64,000 nt of DNA from Allochromatium humboldtianum. Lineage in GTDB: Bacteria > Pseudomonadota > Gammaproteobacteria > Chromatiales > Chromatiaceae. Every line of letters begins with the position of its first letter. Positions within the stretch are counted from its first letter, which is position 1. This document shows positions 19,225 through 28,534 of this stretch, piece after piece. The notes below the pieces were generated by a model. It made no database searches. It had not been told where the DNA came from and saw nothing but the letters and a program-made list of their open reading frames with translations. The DNA lies in assembly GCF_013385175.1 (NCBI RefSeq), contig NZ_JABZEO010000003.1, positions 186,001-250,000 of the forward strand, given 5' to 3'. Made by a program: the position numbers and the translations under genes.

Positions 19225-21137
19225 TCATCGGCACCGCCGGACACATCGACCACGGCAAGACCGCGCTGGTCCAGGCGCTCACGGGCGTGGACACCGACCG
19301 GCTCAAAGAAGAAAAGGCGCGCGGCATCACCATCGAGCTGGGCTATGCCTACCAGCCCCTGCCCAACGGCGAGGTGCTGGGCTTCATCGACGTGCCCGGC
19401 CACGAGCGTCTGGTGCACACCATGCTGGCCGGGGCGGCCGGGATCGACTTCCTGCTCCTGGTGGTGGCCGCCGACGACGGGCTCATGCCCCAGACCCATG
19501 AGCATCTGCGGATCGCGGAACTCTTGGGGCTCGCGCGCGGCGCGGTCGCCCTGACCAAGATCGATAGGGTCGACGCGGACCGGGTCGCGGCGGTGAGCGC
19601 CGACATCGCTGCCCTGCTCGCGACCGGCCCGCTCGCCGGCCTGCCCATCTTCCCGGTCTCGGCGCTCGACGGCACCGGCATCGAGCCACTGCGCCGGCAT
19701 CTGCACACGGTCGGAACCGCCTTCCCGCCGCGCGCGACCCAGGGACGCTTCCGGCTGGCGGTCGACCGCTGCTTCACCCTGCACGGCGCCGGCACCCTGG
19801 TCACGGGGACCGTGTTCGCCGGTGAGGTGCGGGTCGGCGACGAGGTCTGTCTACTGCCCGGCGGCCAGCGGGTGCGGGTGCGCGGACTGCACGCCCAGAA
19901 CCGACCGGCCGAGCGGGGCCGAGCCGGTCAGCGCTGCGCGCTCAATCTGGCCGGGATCGACAAGGACGCGATCGCGCGCGGCGACTGGATCGTCGACCCG
20001 GCGCTGGCGCTTCCGGTCGAACGCTTCGACGCCTGCCTGACCCTCTCGCCCCAGGCCCCGCGACCACTGCGCCAGTGGACGCCGGTCCACCTGCATCTGG
20101 GCGCGGCGCACCGGATGGCGCATCTGGTGCGCCTGGACAGCGACCAGCTCGCACCGGGCGAGCGCGGCTGGGTGCAACTGGTGCCAGAGCGCCCGCTCGG
20201 TGCGCTCTACGGCGATCGTTTCATCCTGCGCGACGCCGAGGCACGCCAGACGCTCGGCGGCGGCCGGGTGCTCGACATCCGGGCGCCCGCGCGCCGACGC
20301 CGAACGCCCGAGCGGCTCGCCGAACTGGCCGCGCTCGCCTGTCCCGAGCCGGCTGAACGTCTGGCGCGCCTCCTGGAGCAGGCCGAGTTCGGGATCGACC
20401 TGGATGAGCTGGAACGCGCCTGGAACCAGCCGGACCTGCGCACGCCTCTACCCGCCGACTGTCGCCTGATCCGGTCCGGCGGAGAGACTCGAGTCCTGAC
20501 CCTTGCGGCTTGGGAAGCGCTGGAACGACGCCTGCTGGACGGTCTGGCCGAACATCACGTCCAGTCCCCGGACGAGCTGGGACCGGACGCCGCCCGCGCG
20601 CGCCGGCGCTGGCTGCCGCGACTCCCGCCGCCGGTCTTCGAGCCCCTGGTCGCCGGACTGATCGAACGCGGCGCACTCAAGCGCACCGGCGCCTGGCTGC
20701 ACCGCCCGGAGCATGATCTGCGCCTGACACCCGCCGAACAGGCCGTCGCCGAGCGGATCCTGAGCCTGCTGCACGCCTCACCGCTGGAGCCGCCCTGGGT
20801 GCGCGACATCGCCCGGACGCTGGAGCGCGAGGAATCGGAGGTGCGGCAGCTGCTGCGCCGTCTGGGCGGTCAGGGGCAGGTGTTCCAGGTCGTGCGCGAT
20901 CTGTTCTTCCTGCCCGAGACCCTGGACCAATTCGTCGAGGTGGTGCGCGATCTGGAGCGCGAACAGGACGGCGCGCGCGCGGCCGACTTCCGCGACCGCA
21001 CCGGACTCGGGCGCAAGCGCGCCATCCAGATCCTGGAACATTTCGACCGTCTCGGCTTCACCCGCCGCCTCAAGGACGTCCATCGGGTCCGTCCCGATAG
21101 CCCGCTGGCCGCTCCAGGGGTTAAGATCGCTCCCTGA
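19221..21137 (+). CDS. selB: Selenocysteine-specific elongation factor SelB
   Basis: GTPase that brings Sec-tRNA to UGA codons marked by SECIS hairpins. The 638-residue protein begins with the EF-Tu-like GTPase domain: [27 protein letters not shown]. Beta-barrel domains follow, then a C-terminal array of winged helices (about residues 350-638) that read the mRNA hairpin. It is slightly longer than E. coli SelB. It overlaps selA by 4 bp, and the tRNA-Sec gene begins 2 bp after its stop. Confidence 0.96.
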   Translation: MIIGTAGHIDHGKTALVQALTGVDTDRLKEEKARGITIELGYAYQPLPNGEVLGFIDVPGHERLVHTMLAGAAGIDFLLLVVAADDGLMPQTHEHLRIAELLGLARGAVALTKIDRVDADRVAAVSADIAALLATGPLAGLPIFPVSALDGTGIEPLRRHLHTVGTAFPPRATQGRFRLAVDRCFTLHGAGTLVTGTVFAGEVRVGDEVCLLPGGQRVRVRGLHAQNRPAERGRAGQRCALNLAGIDKDAIARGDWIVDPALALPVERFDACLTLSPQAPRPLRQWTPVHLHLGAAHRMAHLVRLDSDQLAPGERGWVQLVPERPLGALYGDRFILRDAEARQTLGGGRVLDIRAPARRRRTPERLAELAALACPEPAERLARLLEQAEFGIDLDELERAWNQPDLRTPLPADCRLIRSGGETRVLTLAAWEALERRLLDGLAEHHVQSPDELGPDAARARRRWLPRLPPPVFEPLVAGLIERGALKRTGAWLHRPEHDLRLTPAEQAVAERILSLLHASPLEPPWVRDIARTLEREESEVRQLLRRLGGQGQVFQVVRDLFFLPETLDQFVEVVRDLEREQDGARAADFRDRTGLGRKRAIQILEHFDRLGFTRRLKDVHRVRPDSPLAAPGVKIAP

Positions 21138-21139
21138 TT

Positions 21140-21235
21140 GGAAGGGCATCGTCTCCGGTGGGGCGGCCGGGCTTCAAACCCGGTTGGGGGTGTCAGACGC
21201 TCCCGGGTGGGTTCGACTCCCGCACCCTTCCGCCA
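21140..21235 (+). tRNA. selC: tRNA-Sec (anticodon UCA)
   Basis: A 96-nt tRNA with anticodon TCA at 21174-21176 in stem CCGGG/CCCGG, a long variable arm, T loop GTTCGACT, discriminator G and encoded CCA (21233-21235). The acceptor stem has seven Watson-Crick pairs; the eighth pair, present in E. coli tRNA-Sec, reads C-A here. Being 2 bp after selB, it is probably processed from the fdhE-selAB transcript. Confidence 0.95.
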
Positions 21236-21309
21236 TTCTCGGCCCAGGCCCCCGCCGCGCCACGGAATCACGGCGGATATGACAGCGACCATGAGGATCG
21301 GGAATCGTC

Positions 21310-22596
21310 ATGCAGATCGTCACGACCCATATCAATTCGGATTTCGACGCCCTGGCCTCCATGGTGGCGGCCTCCTTCCTCTATCCGGGCGTGACGCGGA
21401 TGGTGCCGAGTCAGGTCCAGCCGGCGGTGCGCGAGTTCCTGACCGTGCACTGGGATCTGCTCCAGCTCAAACCGCGCCGCGCCATCGATCCGGCGGCCGT
21501 CGACCGGCTGATCGTCACCGACACCGGCAGTTGGGAGCGCCTCGACGATCTGCGCATGCTCGCCGAACGGACGGACCTGGAGACCATCGTCTGGGATCAT
21601 CACATGGCCCCCGGCTCGATCCAGGCCGGCGAACTGCATCGCGAGGAGGTCGGCGCGACCGTCACCCTGCTCCTGGAGTGCATCCAGGAAGCGGATCGCG
21701 CCTTCGCCCCCATGCACGCCACCCTGTTCCTGCTCGGAATCTATGACGACACCGGCGGTCTGACCTATCCGTCCACCACGGCCCGTGATGCGCGCATGAC
21801 GGCCTATCTGCTGGAGAACGGTGCGGACCTGAACGTGGTGGCCGCCTATCTGGACAGCGCCCTCGACGAGCGTCATCTCGAACTCTTCAACCGGATGCTG
21901 TCGGACTCCGAGCAGTTCGCGATCGAGGGCGTCCACCTGGGACTCTGTGTGCAGGACGCCGACAAGGGACTCAACAACCTCGCGCGCGTCGTCAGCAAGT
22001 TCCAGGAGATCAAGGGGCTGGACGTGGCCTTCGGCATCTTCCCCATCACCGCCAACAAGACGGTGGTGGTCGGACGCGGCAATCCGCGCCTGTTCGACGT
22101 CGGCGCCCTGGTGCGCCAGCTCGGCGGCGGCGGACATCCGGGCGCCGGCTCGGCGGCGCTCAAGATGCCGGCTGAGGAGGCACGCGCTCGGGTACGCCAG
22201 CTCATCGCCGAGGCCGAACCCGAGAGCCAGCGGGTGAGCGACCTGATGTCGCCGGTGCGACTGGCGCTCGCGCCCCAGGACAGCCTGCGCGTGGCGGCCG
22301 GGCGTCTGCGCGACAGCCATCGCTCGGTCCTGCTGGTGCTCGACGACCAGGGCGGCGTGCTCGGGGCGCTCGGCGAGGAACAGTTGGCCAAGGTCAGGGA
22401 CGACGCCGGTTGGGAGCATCCGGTCAGCGCCCTGATGCGACGCGATCTGGAGGTGGTCACACCGGAGCGCACCACGCGCGAGGCGTTGCGACTCATGACC
22501 CGCGCCGATGTCGGCGTCCTGCCGGTGATGGAGGATGGGCGTGTCGTCGGCGAGATCACGCGCGCGGCCATCATGCTGAGTCTCTATGATCTCTGA
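21310..22596 (+). CDS. DHH-family phosphoesterase with tandem CBS domains
   Basis: A 428-residue protein with an N-terminal DHH domain (THINSDFDALASM, DTGSW, DHH in VWDHHMAPG, DDTGG) and a DHHA1 domain with the GGGGHPGAGSA loop near residues 270-285. A CBS pair follows (about 307-425). The same layout forms the N-terminal half of some bacterial poly(A)/CCA polymerases, but the nucleotidyltransferase is absent here. Likely a metal-dependent phosphoesterase on short RNA or cyclic dinucleotide, gated by adenine nucleotides at the CBS pair. The substrate is not shown by sequence. Confidence 0.82.
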   Translation: MQIVTTHINSDFDALASMVAASFLYPGVTRMVPSQVQPAVREFLTVHWDLLQLKPRRAIDPAAVDRLIVTDTGSWERLDDLRMLAERTDLETIVWDHHMAPGSIQAGELHREEVGATVTLLLECIQEADRAFAPMHATLFLLGIYDDTGGLTYPSTTARDARMTAYLLENGADLNVVAAYLDSALDERHLELFNRMLSDSEQFAIEGVHLGLCVQDADKGLNNLARVVSKFQEIKGLDVAFGIFPITANKTVVVGRGNPRLFDVGALVRQLGGGGHPGAGSAALKMPAEEARARVRQLIAEAEPESQRVSDLMSPVRLALAPQDSLRVAAGRLRDSHRSVLLVLDDQGGVLGALGEEQLAKVRDDAGWEHPVSALMRRDLEVVTPERTTREALRLMTRADVGVLPVMEDGRVVGEITRAAIMLSLYDL

Positions 22597-22615
22597 CCCG
22601 GACGGAGGTTCTGCC

Positions 22616-23230
22616 ATGAAAACACTCAAGTGGTCGCTGATCGGGTTTGGAGCCGTCGCCGTGCTGGTCGTGGTGATGGCCGGTTCCTGGAGCCTCACCG
22701 AGCGCGTCATCCAGGCCACCTCGGACGAGACCTTCTGCGGCCTCTGCCATTCGATGCGGCCCTTCGCCGAGACCCATGCGCTGGACGTGCATGGCGGGCG
22801 CAATCCAGGCGGGGTGAGTGCCGCGTGCGCCGACTGCCATCTGCCGCACGACAGCCCCTGGGTCTATCTGGTCGCCAAGGCCGAGACCGGGATCAAGGAT
22901 CTGCTGGCCGAGCCGGTTGCCTTCTTCCGGGAACCGGACTGGATCGGCCGACTCTCACAGCGTGAATCCTATGTGTATGATTCGGGCTGTCTCACGTGCC
23001 ACAAGCACCTCGAACGGGCGATCGATCAGACGCCGGAGGCGCTCTTCGGACATCAGACCTATTTCGCGGGCCTGGAGACGGGAACCCGGATGCAGTGCGT
23101 GACCTGTCACATCCACGTCGGACATCGGGATCTGCTCGCGCGTCTCTCACCGCCTGGGACGACGGACGCCGGCGCCGCCGAGGTCCGCGAATCGACGGCG
23201 CCAGCGGGCGCCGAGGAGTCGAAGCCATGA
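22616..23230 (+). CDS. Tetraheme cytochrome c, NapC/NirT-like
   Basis: Membrane-anchored periplasmic cytochrome of 204 residues. One N-terminal membrane segment (GFGAVAVLVVVMAGSW) is followed by four CxxCH heme sites: CGLCH, CADCH, CLTCH and CVTCH. Proteins of this family take electrons from quinol and feed periplasmic reductases. ATG 22616 is chosen because GGAGG lies about 8 nt upstream; a longer start at 22586 lacks this. It overlaps the following monoheme cytochrome gene (ATGA). No terminal reductase is encoded nearby, so the partner is unknown. Confidence 0.88.
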   Translation: MKTLKWSLIGFGAVAVLVVVMAGSWSLTERVIQATSDETFCGLCHSMRPFAETHALDVHGGRNPGGVSAACADCHLPHDSPWVYLVAKAETGIKDLLAEPVAFFREPDWIGRLSQRESYVYDSGCLTCHKHLERAIDQTPEALFGHQTYFAGLETGTRMQCVTCHIHVGHRDLLARLSPPGTTDAGAAEVRESTAPAGAEESKP

Positions 23231-23571
23231 ATACGATCATCGACCGTTACGGTGCGATCCTGCTGTCGGCGAGCCTGCTGACGCTGGTGACCGGACTGCG
23301 GGCGGCCGAGGCCGACGAGGCCATGCGCGAGCGCGGCCAAACCATCTACGCCGAGCAGATGTGCAACCTCTGTCATACCCGTGACGGCGCATCCGGTCCC
23401 ATGGCCCATGTCGGCGGATCGCTCGACGGACTCGCCGCCAAGCGCGACGCGGCCTGGATCGACGCCTATCTGCGTCACCCACAGTCGATCATCCCCAGCT
23501 CCCAGATGCCCAAGAGCACCCTGAACGATCAGCAACTCGCCGAGCTGATCGCCTTCCTGCTCGGCCCCTGA
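23227..23571 (+). CDS. Monoheme c-type cytochrome
   Basis: A 114-residue periplasmic protein with a signal peptide (AILLSASLLTLVTGLRAAEA), one CNLCH heme site and a methionine ligand candidate in SSQMPKSTL. This gives a class I cytochrome c fold. The 4-bp overlap with the tetraheme cytochrome gene implies one unit in which the tetraheme protein passes electrons to, or receives them from, this small carrier. Confidence 0.88.
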   Translation: MNTIIDRYGAILLSASLLTLVTGLRAAEADEAMRERGQTIYAEQMCNLCHTRDGASGPMAHVGGSLDGLAAKRDAAWIDAYLRHPQSIIPSSQMPKSTLNDQQLAELIAFLLGP

Positions 23572-23615
23572 GTGTGAACCTACGTGCGAGCGGCCACGAC
23601 CGATCTCCATCCGCC

Positions 23616-24323
23616 ATGCATTTCCAACCCATCGGCCATATCCGCTCGCCCTACACGGACAAGTTCGGCATCCCGCGTCAGCCCGGACTGGTGACGGCCG
23701 CCGAGGCGCGGCTGGAACTCCGGCCCGAGTTCGCGCGTGAGGAAGCCTTCAAGGCGCTCGACGGCTTCTCGCACGTCTGGATCCTCTTCGTCTTCCATCA
23801 GGATTGTCTGGAGGCCGGTTGGAATCCGACGGTTCGGCCACCACGACTCGGTGGACGCGAATCGGTCGGGGTCTTCGCCAGCCGCGCCCCCTATCGGCCC
23901 AACCCGATCGGACTCTCCGCCGTCGAGCATCTGGGGCTGATCCGGGACGAGCGAGGACTGGCACTACGCCTGCGCGGCGTCGACATGCTCGACGGCACGC
24001 CCGTGCTCGACATCAAGCCCTATGTGCCCTATGCCGACGCGATCCCCGAGGCGCGCGGCGGATTCGCCGTCGCGCCGCCGCCGGACCCGCGCGAGGTGCG
24101 CTTCAGCCCGACGGCCGACGCCGACCTGGAACGCTTCGACCCCGACGGCGCCCGTGCCCTGCGCACGCTCGTCACCCAGGTTCTGGAACAAGACCCGCGC
24201 CCCGGCTACATGGACCGCTATCCGGAACGACGCGAATTCGGTCTGCGTCTCATGGAGTTCGACATCCGCTGGCGCCTGGAGGCCGGTCACATCGAAGTGA
24301 TCGGGATTCGCCCCGCGCCTTGA
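23616..24323 (+). CDS. trmO: tRNA (t6A37) N6-methyltransferase TrmO
   Basis: S-adenosylmethionine-dependent enzyme that methylates t6A37 in tRNA-Thr. The 235-residue protein has the TrmO/YaeB beta-barrel signature: FQPIGHIRSPYTDKFGIPRQPG at the N-terminus, then RAPYRPNPIGLSAV and LDIKPYVPYADA. It has the family's C-terminal domain (about 165-235). The start at 23616 matches the family; a GTG at 23574 would add 14 unrelated residues. Confidence 0.9.
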   Translation: MHFQPIGHIRSPYTDKFGIPRQPGLVTAAEARLELRPEFAREEAFKALDGFSHVWILFVFHQDCLEAGWNPTVRPPRLGGRESVGVFASRAPYRPNPIGLSAVEHLGLIRDERGLALRLRGVDMLDGTPVLDIKPYVPYADAIPEARGGFAVAPPPDPREVRFSPTADADLERFDPDGARALRTLVTQVLEQDPRPGYMDRYPERREFGLRLMEFDIRWRLEAGHIEVIGIRPAP

Positions 24324-24433
24324 AGCCCATACGCCGAGCGAAACCGTCTGGCGTACCCGGCGCGACCATGCGACCATTCCAACCACTGGTCTGGGTTATA
24401 TTAAGAAGACACTTCGACGCACTTTGTAGAACC

Positions 24434-24805
24434 ATGGGCACACACAACCACTCACTACTCATCGTTGACGACAGCCGGATGTCTCGCATGATGCTGAACC
24501 GCCTGATCGCGGATCTGCGTCCCGACTGGCGCATCACCGAGGCGGCGAGCGGGGCCGAAGCCCTGGAGATGATCGAACGCGATCCGCCGACCCTGGTCAG
24601 TCTGGACGTCAACATGCCCGGCATGAGCGGACTGGAGACGGCCGGGCGCATCCGGCTCCACAGCCCCGACATCCGGGTCGTCATCTGCACCGCGAACATC
24701 CAGGACTATGTGCGCCAGGCGGCCGAGAAGGCCGGCGTGCACTTTGTCTCCAAGCCGATCACGCCCGAGTCCGTGGCGCGCATGGTGGCCTTCTTCGAGG
24801 AATGA
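24434..24805 (+). CDS. CheY-like response regulator
   Basis: Stand-alone receiver domain of 123 residues with acidic pair D12-D13, phospho-acceptor D58 (VSLDVNMPGMSG) and K107 (SKP). First gene of the chemosensory cluster. The CheC-like phosphatase gene follows after 4 bp, which fits CheC acting on this or another CheY here. The 110 bp upstream are AT-richer (TATATTAAGAAG near 24396) and may hold the cluster promoter. Confidence 0.9.
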   Translation: MGTHNHSLLIVDDSRMSRMMLNRLIADLRPDWRITEAASGAEALEMIERDPPTLVSLDVNMPGMSGLETAGRIRLHSPDIRVVICTANIQDYVRQAAEKAGVHFVSKPITPESVARMVAFFEE

Positions 24806-24809
24806 ATCG

Positions 24810-25427
24810 GTGTCCGAACTCAGCGAGCTCCATCGCGATGCACTCGGTGAACTCTTCAACCTGGGGGTGGGGCGCGCGGCACACAGCCTCAGTCAGATGG
24901 TGCGCGACGAGATCGAGCTGTCGGCGCCCTTCGTCGATCTGATCCATGCCCACGAAGTGACCGCGACCCTGATCGGCTCGGAGTTCAAGGAGCTGAGCAT
25001 GGTGACGATCGACTTCGAGGGTCCGTTCGTCTCCAAGGCCATCCTGCTGTTCCCCGAACGCAATGCGCTCGCCATCCTCAGCAACATGCTCGATCCGGAA
25101 CTGACGCCCGAGGAGGTCGCGGAGTTCGAGCAGGAGGCGATGTGCGAGATCGGCAACGTCATCCTCAACGCCTGCATGAGCGCACTCGCCGATGAGTTCG
25201 GCATCCAGTTGCACGGCGGTCTGCCCGAGCATTATTTCAGCGACACCGACTCGCTGCCGATCTTCGCCGAGGGTGACGCCGACCGACTGGTCCTCCTGCT
25301 CCAGATCCGGCTCACCATGCGCCAGCAACTGGTTGAGGGACATCTGATCTTCCTGCTGAGCGTCGGCTCGCTGCAGGATCTGCGCGACTGTCTCGATGCC
25401 TATCTCGATCGTATCGGGATGCGCTGA
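24810..25427 (+). CDS. cheC: CheC-family CheY-P phosphatase
   Basis: A 205-residue protein with the two internal repeats of CheC. Each contains the E-x2-N phosphatase motif: GELFNLGVGRAAHSL near residue 12 and CEIGNVILNACMSAL near residue 112. These remove phosphate from CheY in place of CheZ, which is absent. Start is GTG 24810, directly after the CheY gene; no in-frame ATG fits the family N-terminus. The stop shares a base with the next ATG. Confidence 0.85.
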   Translation: MSELSELHRDALGELFNLGVGRAAHSLSQMVRDEIELSAPFVDLIHAHEVTATLIGSEFKELSMVTIDFEGPFVSKAILLFPERNALAILSNMLDPELTPEEVAEFEQEAMCEIGNVILNACMSALADEFGIQLHGGLPEHYFSDTDSLPIFAEGDADRLVLLLQIRLTMRQQLVEGHLIFLLSVGSLQDLRDCLDAYLDRIGMR

Positions 25428-26422
25428 TGGACATCGCACTCGGCGCGCAGCTGATCGACAGCCTGCGAATCGGCCTGATTCTGCTCGATCACCGGGGGCA
25501 GGTGGTGTCCTGGAACGGCTGGATGAAGCGCCACAGCGGTCTGACGCTCGCCGATGTCGCCGGACGGCGGCTCGAAGAGCTCTTCCCCGAGGTGAGCGGC
25601 AGCCGTCTCGAATCCAGCATCTCGGATACGCTGCGCTTCAAGCTCTCGGCCATGCTCGCGCCGAGCCTCAATCCAAGCCTGCTGCCGCTCTATCATCGCC
25701 CGGGAGATCGCCAGCGCGACCAGCGTATGCAGCAGCTCATCTATGTCAGTCCGCTCCGTCATGAGCACTGCGCCTGTCTGATCCAGATCCATGACATGAC
25801 GGCCGCCCTGCGCCGCGAGCGGCGTCTGCGCGCCCAGTCGAACCAGTTGATCGAAACCAGCTACCAGGATGCGCTCACGGGTGTCGGCAACCGTCGGCGC
25901 TTCGATCAGGATCTGGCGCAGCGTTTCAGACAGGCCAAGGACAAAAAGCGTCCGATCGCCATGCTCATGATCGACGTCGACAGCTTCAAGGCCTACAACG
26001 ACCATTTCGGCCATCAGGGCGGCGACGCCTGTCTGATCCGGGTGGCTCAAACACTGCGGGATGTCTTGAGACGCGATGGCGACCGGGTCTCGCGCTATGG
26101 CGGCGAGGAGTTCGCACTGCTGCTGTCCGACGCGGATCTCACCGCCGCCTGCGCGGTCGCCGAGCGGCTGCGTCTGGCCGTCGAACAACTCGCCCTCCCC
26201 CACCCCGCCGCCCGCAGCATCGGCCGGGTCAGTGTCAGTATCGGCATCGCCGCCATGATTCCGACCGATGAGCAGCTCTGCTACATCCTGGTCGCTCAGG
26301 CGGATCTGGCGCTCTACACGGCCAAGGACGCCGGACGCAACCGCTGCATGTGGTACGACGCCGAGAGCGGCATCGCCCGTCCGCTGCCGGACTCTGCCTT
26401 GGCAGGCTTGCACTCAAAATAA
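25427..26422 (+). CDS. PAS-GGDEF diguanylate cyclase
   Basis: Makes c-di-GMP. The 331-residue cytoplasmic protein has an N-terminal PAS-like domain (about 12-125: [20 protein letters not shown]), a short helix and a GGDEF domain with intact active site [11 protein letters not shown] and substrate motif [10 protein letters not shown]. Coupled to cheC by a one-base overlap (TGATG). Its place inside a che operon suggests that chemosensory state and c-di-GMP output are linked. Confidence 0.92.
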   Translation: MDIALGAQLIDSLRIGLILLDHRGQVVSWNGWMKRHSGLTLADVAGRRLEELFPEVSGSRLESSISDTLRFKLSAMLAPSLNPSLLPLYHRPGDRQRDQRMQQLIYVSPLRHEHCACLIQIHDMTAALRRERRLRAQSNQLIETSYQDALTGVGNRRRFDQDLAQRFRQAKDKKRPIAMLMIDVDSFKAYNDHFGHQGGDACLIRVAQTLRDVLRRDGDRVSRYGGEEFALLLSDADLTAACAVAERLRLAVEQLALPHPAARSIGRVSVSIGIAAMIPTDEQLCYILVAQADLALYTAKDAGRNRCMWYDAESGIARPLPDSALAGLHSK

Positions 26423-26585
26423 TTGGCTTGTCAAGGCAAAAAACTCATGCACACTTGACGCGCATCAGTCCACCTGTCGCTGCACGGTTTTAAGATCATC
26501 CATACAGTCGGCTCGAACGCCTTGCGATCCAAAGCACCGTTGGCCTCCAGGGCCATCCACTCGACCTGCACCGAAGGACATTGCC

Positions 26586-28505
26586 ATGGCACTCGTGAAA
26601 AAGACCTCCAGTTCTTCCGCCGCCGCCGCGACCGGCGAGACTCGCTCCAGCGCGGCCACCGCGCGCGAGGCCGAGGCCCAGCGCAAGCGGGCGCGCACCC
26701 TGGCCAAGCAGCAGCAGGCCGCCGAGCGCGTGGCCTCGGCCACGGCGCAGCTGGCCTCAGGCATCAATGAGGCCGCTTCCGCCGCCGAAGAGCTGAAGCG
26801 CTCGGCCGACCAGATCGCCACCGGCGCCGAGGAAGCCTCGGGCGCGGCGCAGGAATCGCTGGCCGCCTTCAAGCAGGTCAATACCGCGCTCGCGCGTCAG
26901 CTCGACAGTGCCAAGAACGCGCAGATCAAGGTCGAGGCCTCGCAGACGCTCATTCAGCGTGTCGGTGATGACGTCGCCGGGCTGATCGGCAACGTCGGCG
27001 TGGCGGCCCAGCGTCAGGCCGATTCGGTCAAGATGGTCGCCGAACTCGAACAGCAGGCGGCCAACATCGGCGACATCGTCAAGGCCGTGGCCCGCATCGC
27101 CGATCAGACCAACCTGCTCGCCCTCAACGCCGCCATCGAGGCCGCGCGCGCCGGCAAGCACGGCAAGGGCTTCGCGGTGGTCGCCGACGAGGTGCGCACC
27201 CTGGCCGAGACCTCTGAGAAGAGCGCCAAGCAGATCCAGGATCTGGTCGGCCAGATCCAGACCGAGGTCAAGACCATCTCGGACGGCATCAACGACTCGG
27301 CCGAGAAGGTCAAGACCGAGGTCGAGAACGGCAAGACCATCAACACCCAGCTCGAACAGATCCGGATCGACGCGATCGAGATCACGCGCGGCATCCAGGA
27401 GGTCGCCGCCGGCGCTCAGCAGTCGAGCGCCGCCGCACTCCAGGCGCTCAAGGGCACCGAGGAGATCGCCGCCGCCGCCGAGGAGCAGTCGGCCGCGTCC
27501 GAGGAAACGGCCAAGACCGTCGCCGAGCAGACCCAGGCGCTGGCCGAATGCGAACAGGCGGCGCAGAACCTGTCCGAACTGGCCGAGGAATTGAAGAACT
27601 CGACCGACATCGCCAAGAGCGCCGAGGAAGTCGCCTCGGCCGCTGAAGAACTGTCCTCGGCGGTGCAGGAGATCAACCGCTCCGGCGCCCAGGTCATGGC
27701 CGCCGTCGAGCAGATTCGCAAGAGCGCCCAGGTTCAGGCCTCGGCCACCGAGGAATCCGCCGCCGCCATCGCCCAGATCGAGAAGGGGCTGGAAGTGGCG
27801 CTGCAACGCGCCCAGCTCGCCGGCGAGAAGGTCAAGGCCATCAGCGCGCTGCTCGGCACCAACAAGCAGAGCGTCGAATCGCTCATCGAAGGGGTCGCCG
27901 ACTCGGTCACGTCCTCGCGTTCCAGCCTCAAGCAGATCAAGGATCTGGAACTGGTCTCGCGGCGCATCGACAAGATCGTCGATGCCATCACCACGGTCTC
28001 GATCCAGACCAACATGCTGGCCGTCAACGGCTCGATCGAAGCGGCGCGCGCCGGCGAGTTCGGCAAGGGCTTCGTGGTCGTGGCCACCGATATCCGCAAC
28101 CTCGCCCATGATTCCGCCGAGAACGCCGACCGTATCAAGGACTTGGTGAAGGCGGTCCAGGATCAGATCGGCGTGGTCGGTCGCGATCTGGAAGAGATCA
28201 TGTCCTCGGCCACCACCGAGGCCGAGAAGGCCAAGGCCATCACAACCGGACTCGACACCATCGAGGCCGACATCGGCGTGGTCGAGAAGAGCACGACCGA
28301 GATCCTGGCCGCTGCCAGCGAGATCGCCTCGGCCGTCGCGCAGGTCAAGACCGGCGTCGATCAGATCTCGGCGGCCGCCCAAGAGGCCGAGAAGGCGTCC
28401 ACCGAGGCCGCCTCCGCCGCCAAGCAGCAGGCGCAGGGCGCCGAGGAACTGGCCGCCGCCATCGAGGAGATCGCCTCGCTCGCCGATGAGTTGCAGAGCG
28501 CCTGA
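26586..28505 (+). CDS. Soluble chemoreceptor with two signalling-tip regions
   Basis: A 639-residue, Ala/Glu-rich, almost wholly coiled-coil protein with no membrane segment and no recognisable sensor domain. It contains two separate MCP tip sequences. One is canonical at about residues 170-205 ([20 protein letters not shown]). The second is divergent at about 470-507 ([20 protein letters not shown]). Each is flanked by helices of suitable length, so one chain could form two receptor hairpins. The next gene encodes three CheW domains. The start at 26586 follows GAAGGAC. The 163-bp upstream gap separates it from the cyclase gene. Confidence 0.85.
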   Translation: MALVKKTSSSSAAAATGETRSSAATAREAEAQRKRARTLAKQQQAAERVASATAQLASGINEAASAAEELKRSADQIATGAEEASGAAQESLAAFKQVNTALARQLDSAKNAQIKVEASQTLIQRVGDDVAGLIGNVGVAAQRQADSVKMVAELEQQAANIGDIVKAVARIADQTNLLALNAAIEAARAGKHGKGFAVVADEVRTLAETSEKSAKQIQDLVGQIQTEVKTISDGINDSAEKVKTEVENGKTINTQLEQIRIDAIEITRGIQEVAAGAQQSSAAALQALKGTEEIAAAAEEQSAASEETAKTVAEQTQALAECEQAAQNLSELAEELKNSTDIAKSAEEVASAAEELSSAVQEINRSGAQVMAAVEQIRKSAQVQASATEESAAAIAQIEKGLEVALQRAQLAGEKVKAISALLGTNKQSVESLIEGVADSVTSSRSSLKQIKDLELVSRRIDKIVDAITTVSIQTNMLAVNGSIEAARAGEFGKGFVVVATDIRNLAHDSAENADRIKDLVKAVQDQIGVVGRDLEEIMSSATTEAEKAKAITTGLDTIEADIGVVEKSTTEILAAASEIASAVAQVKTGVDQISAAAQEAEKASTEAASAAKQQAQGAEELAAAIEEIASLADELQSA

Positions 28506-28534
28506 GTCCGAACGCCAGCGAGCGGGAGAACACC

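Noticed and set aside
24708-24809. N-terminal extension of CheC upstream of GTG 24810
   Set aside because: It would lie within the preceding CheY gene in another frame and does not look like CheC.
26455-26496. Sigma70 promoter TTGACG ... TAAGAT before the double-tip receptor
   Set aside because: The boxes are about 30 bp apart, far from the 16-18 bp needed.
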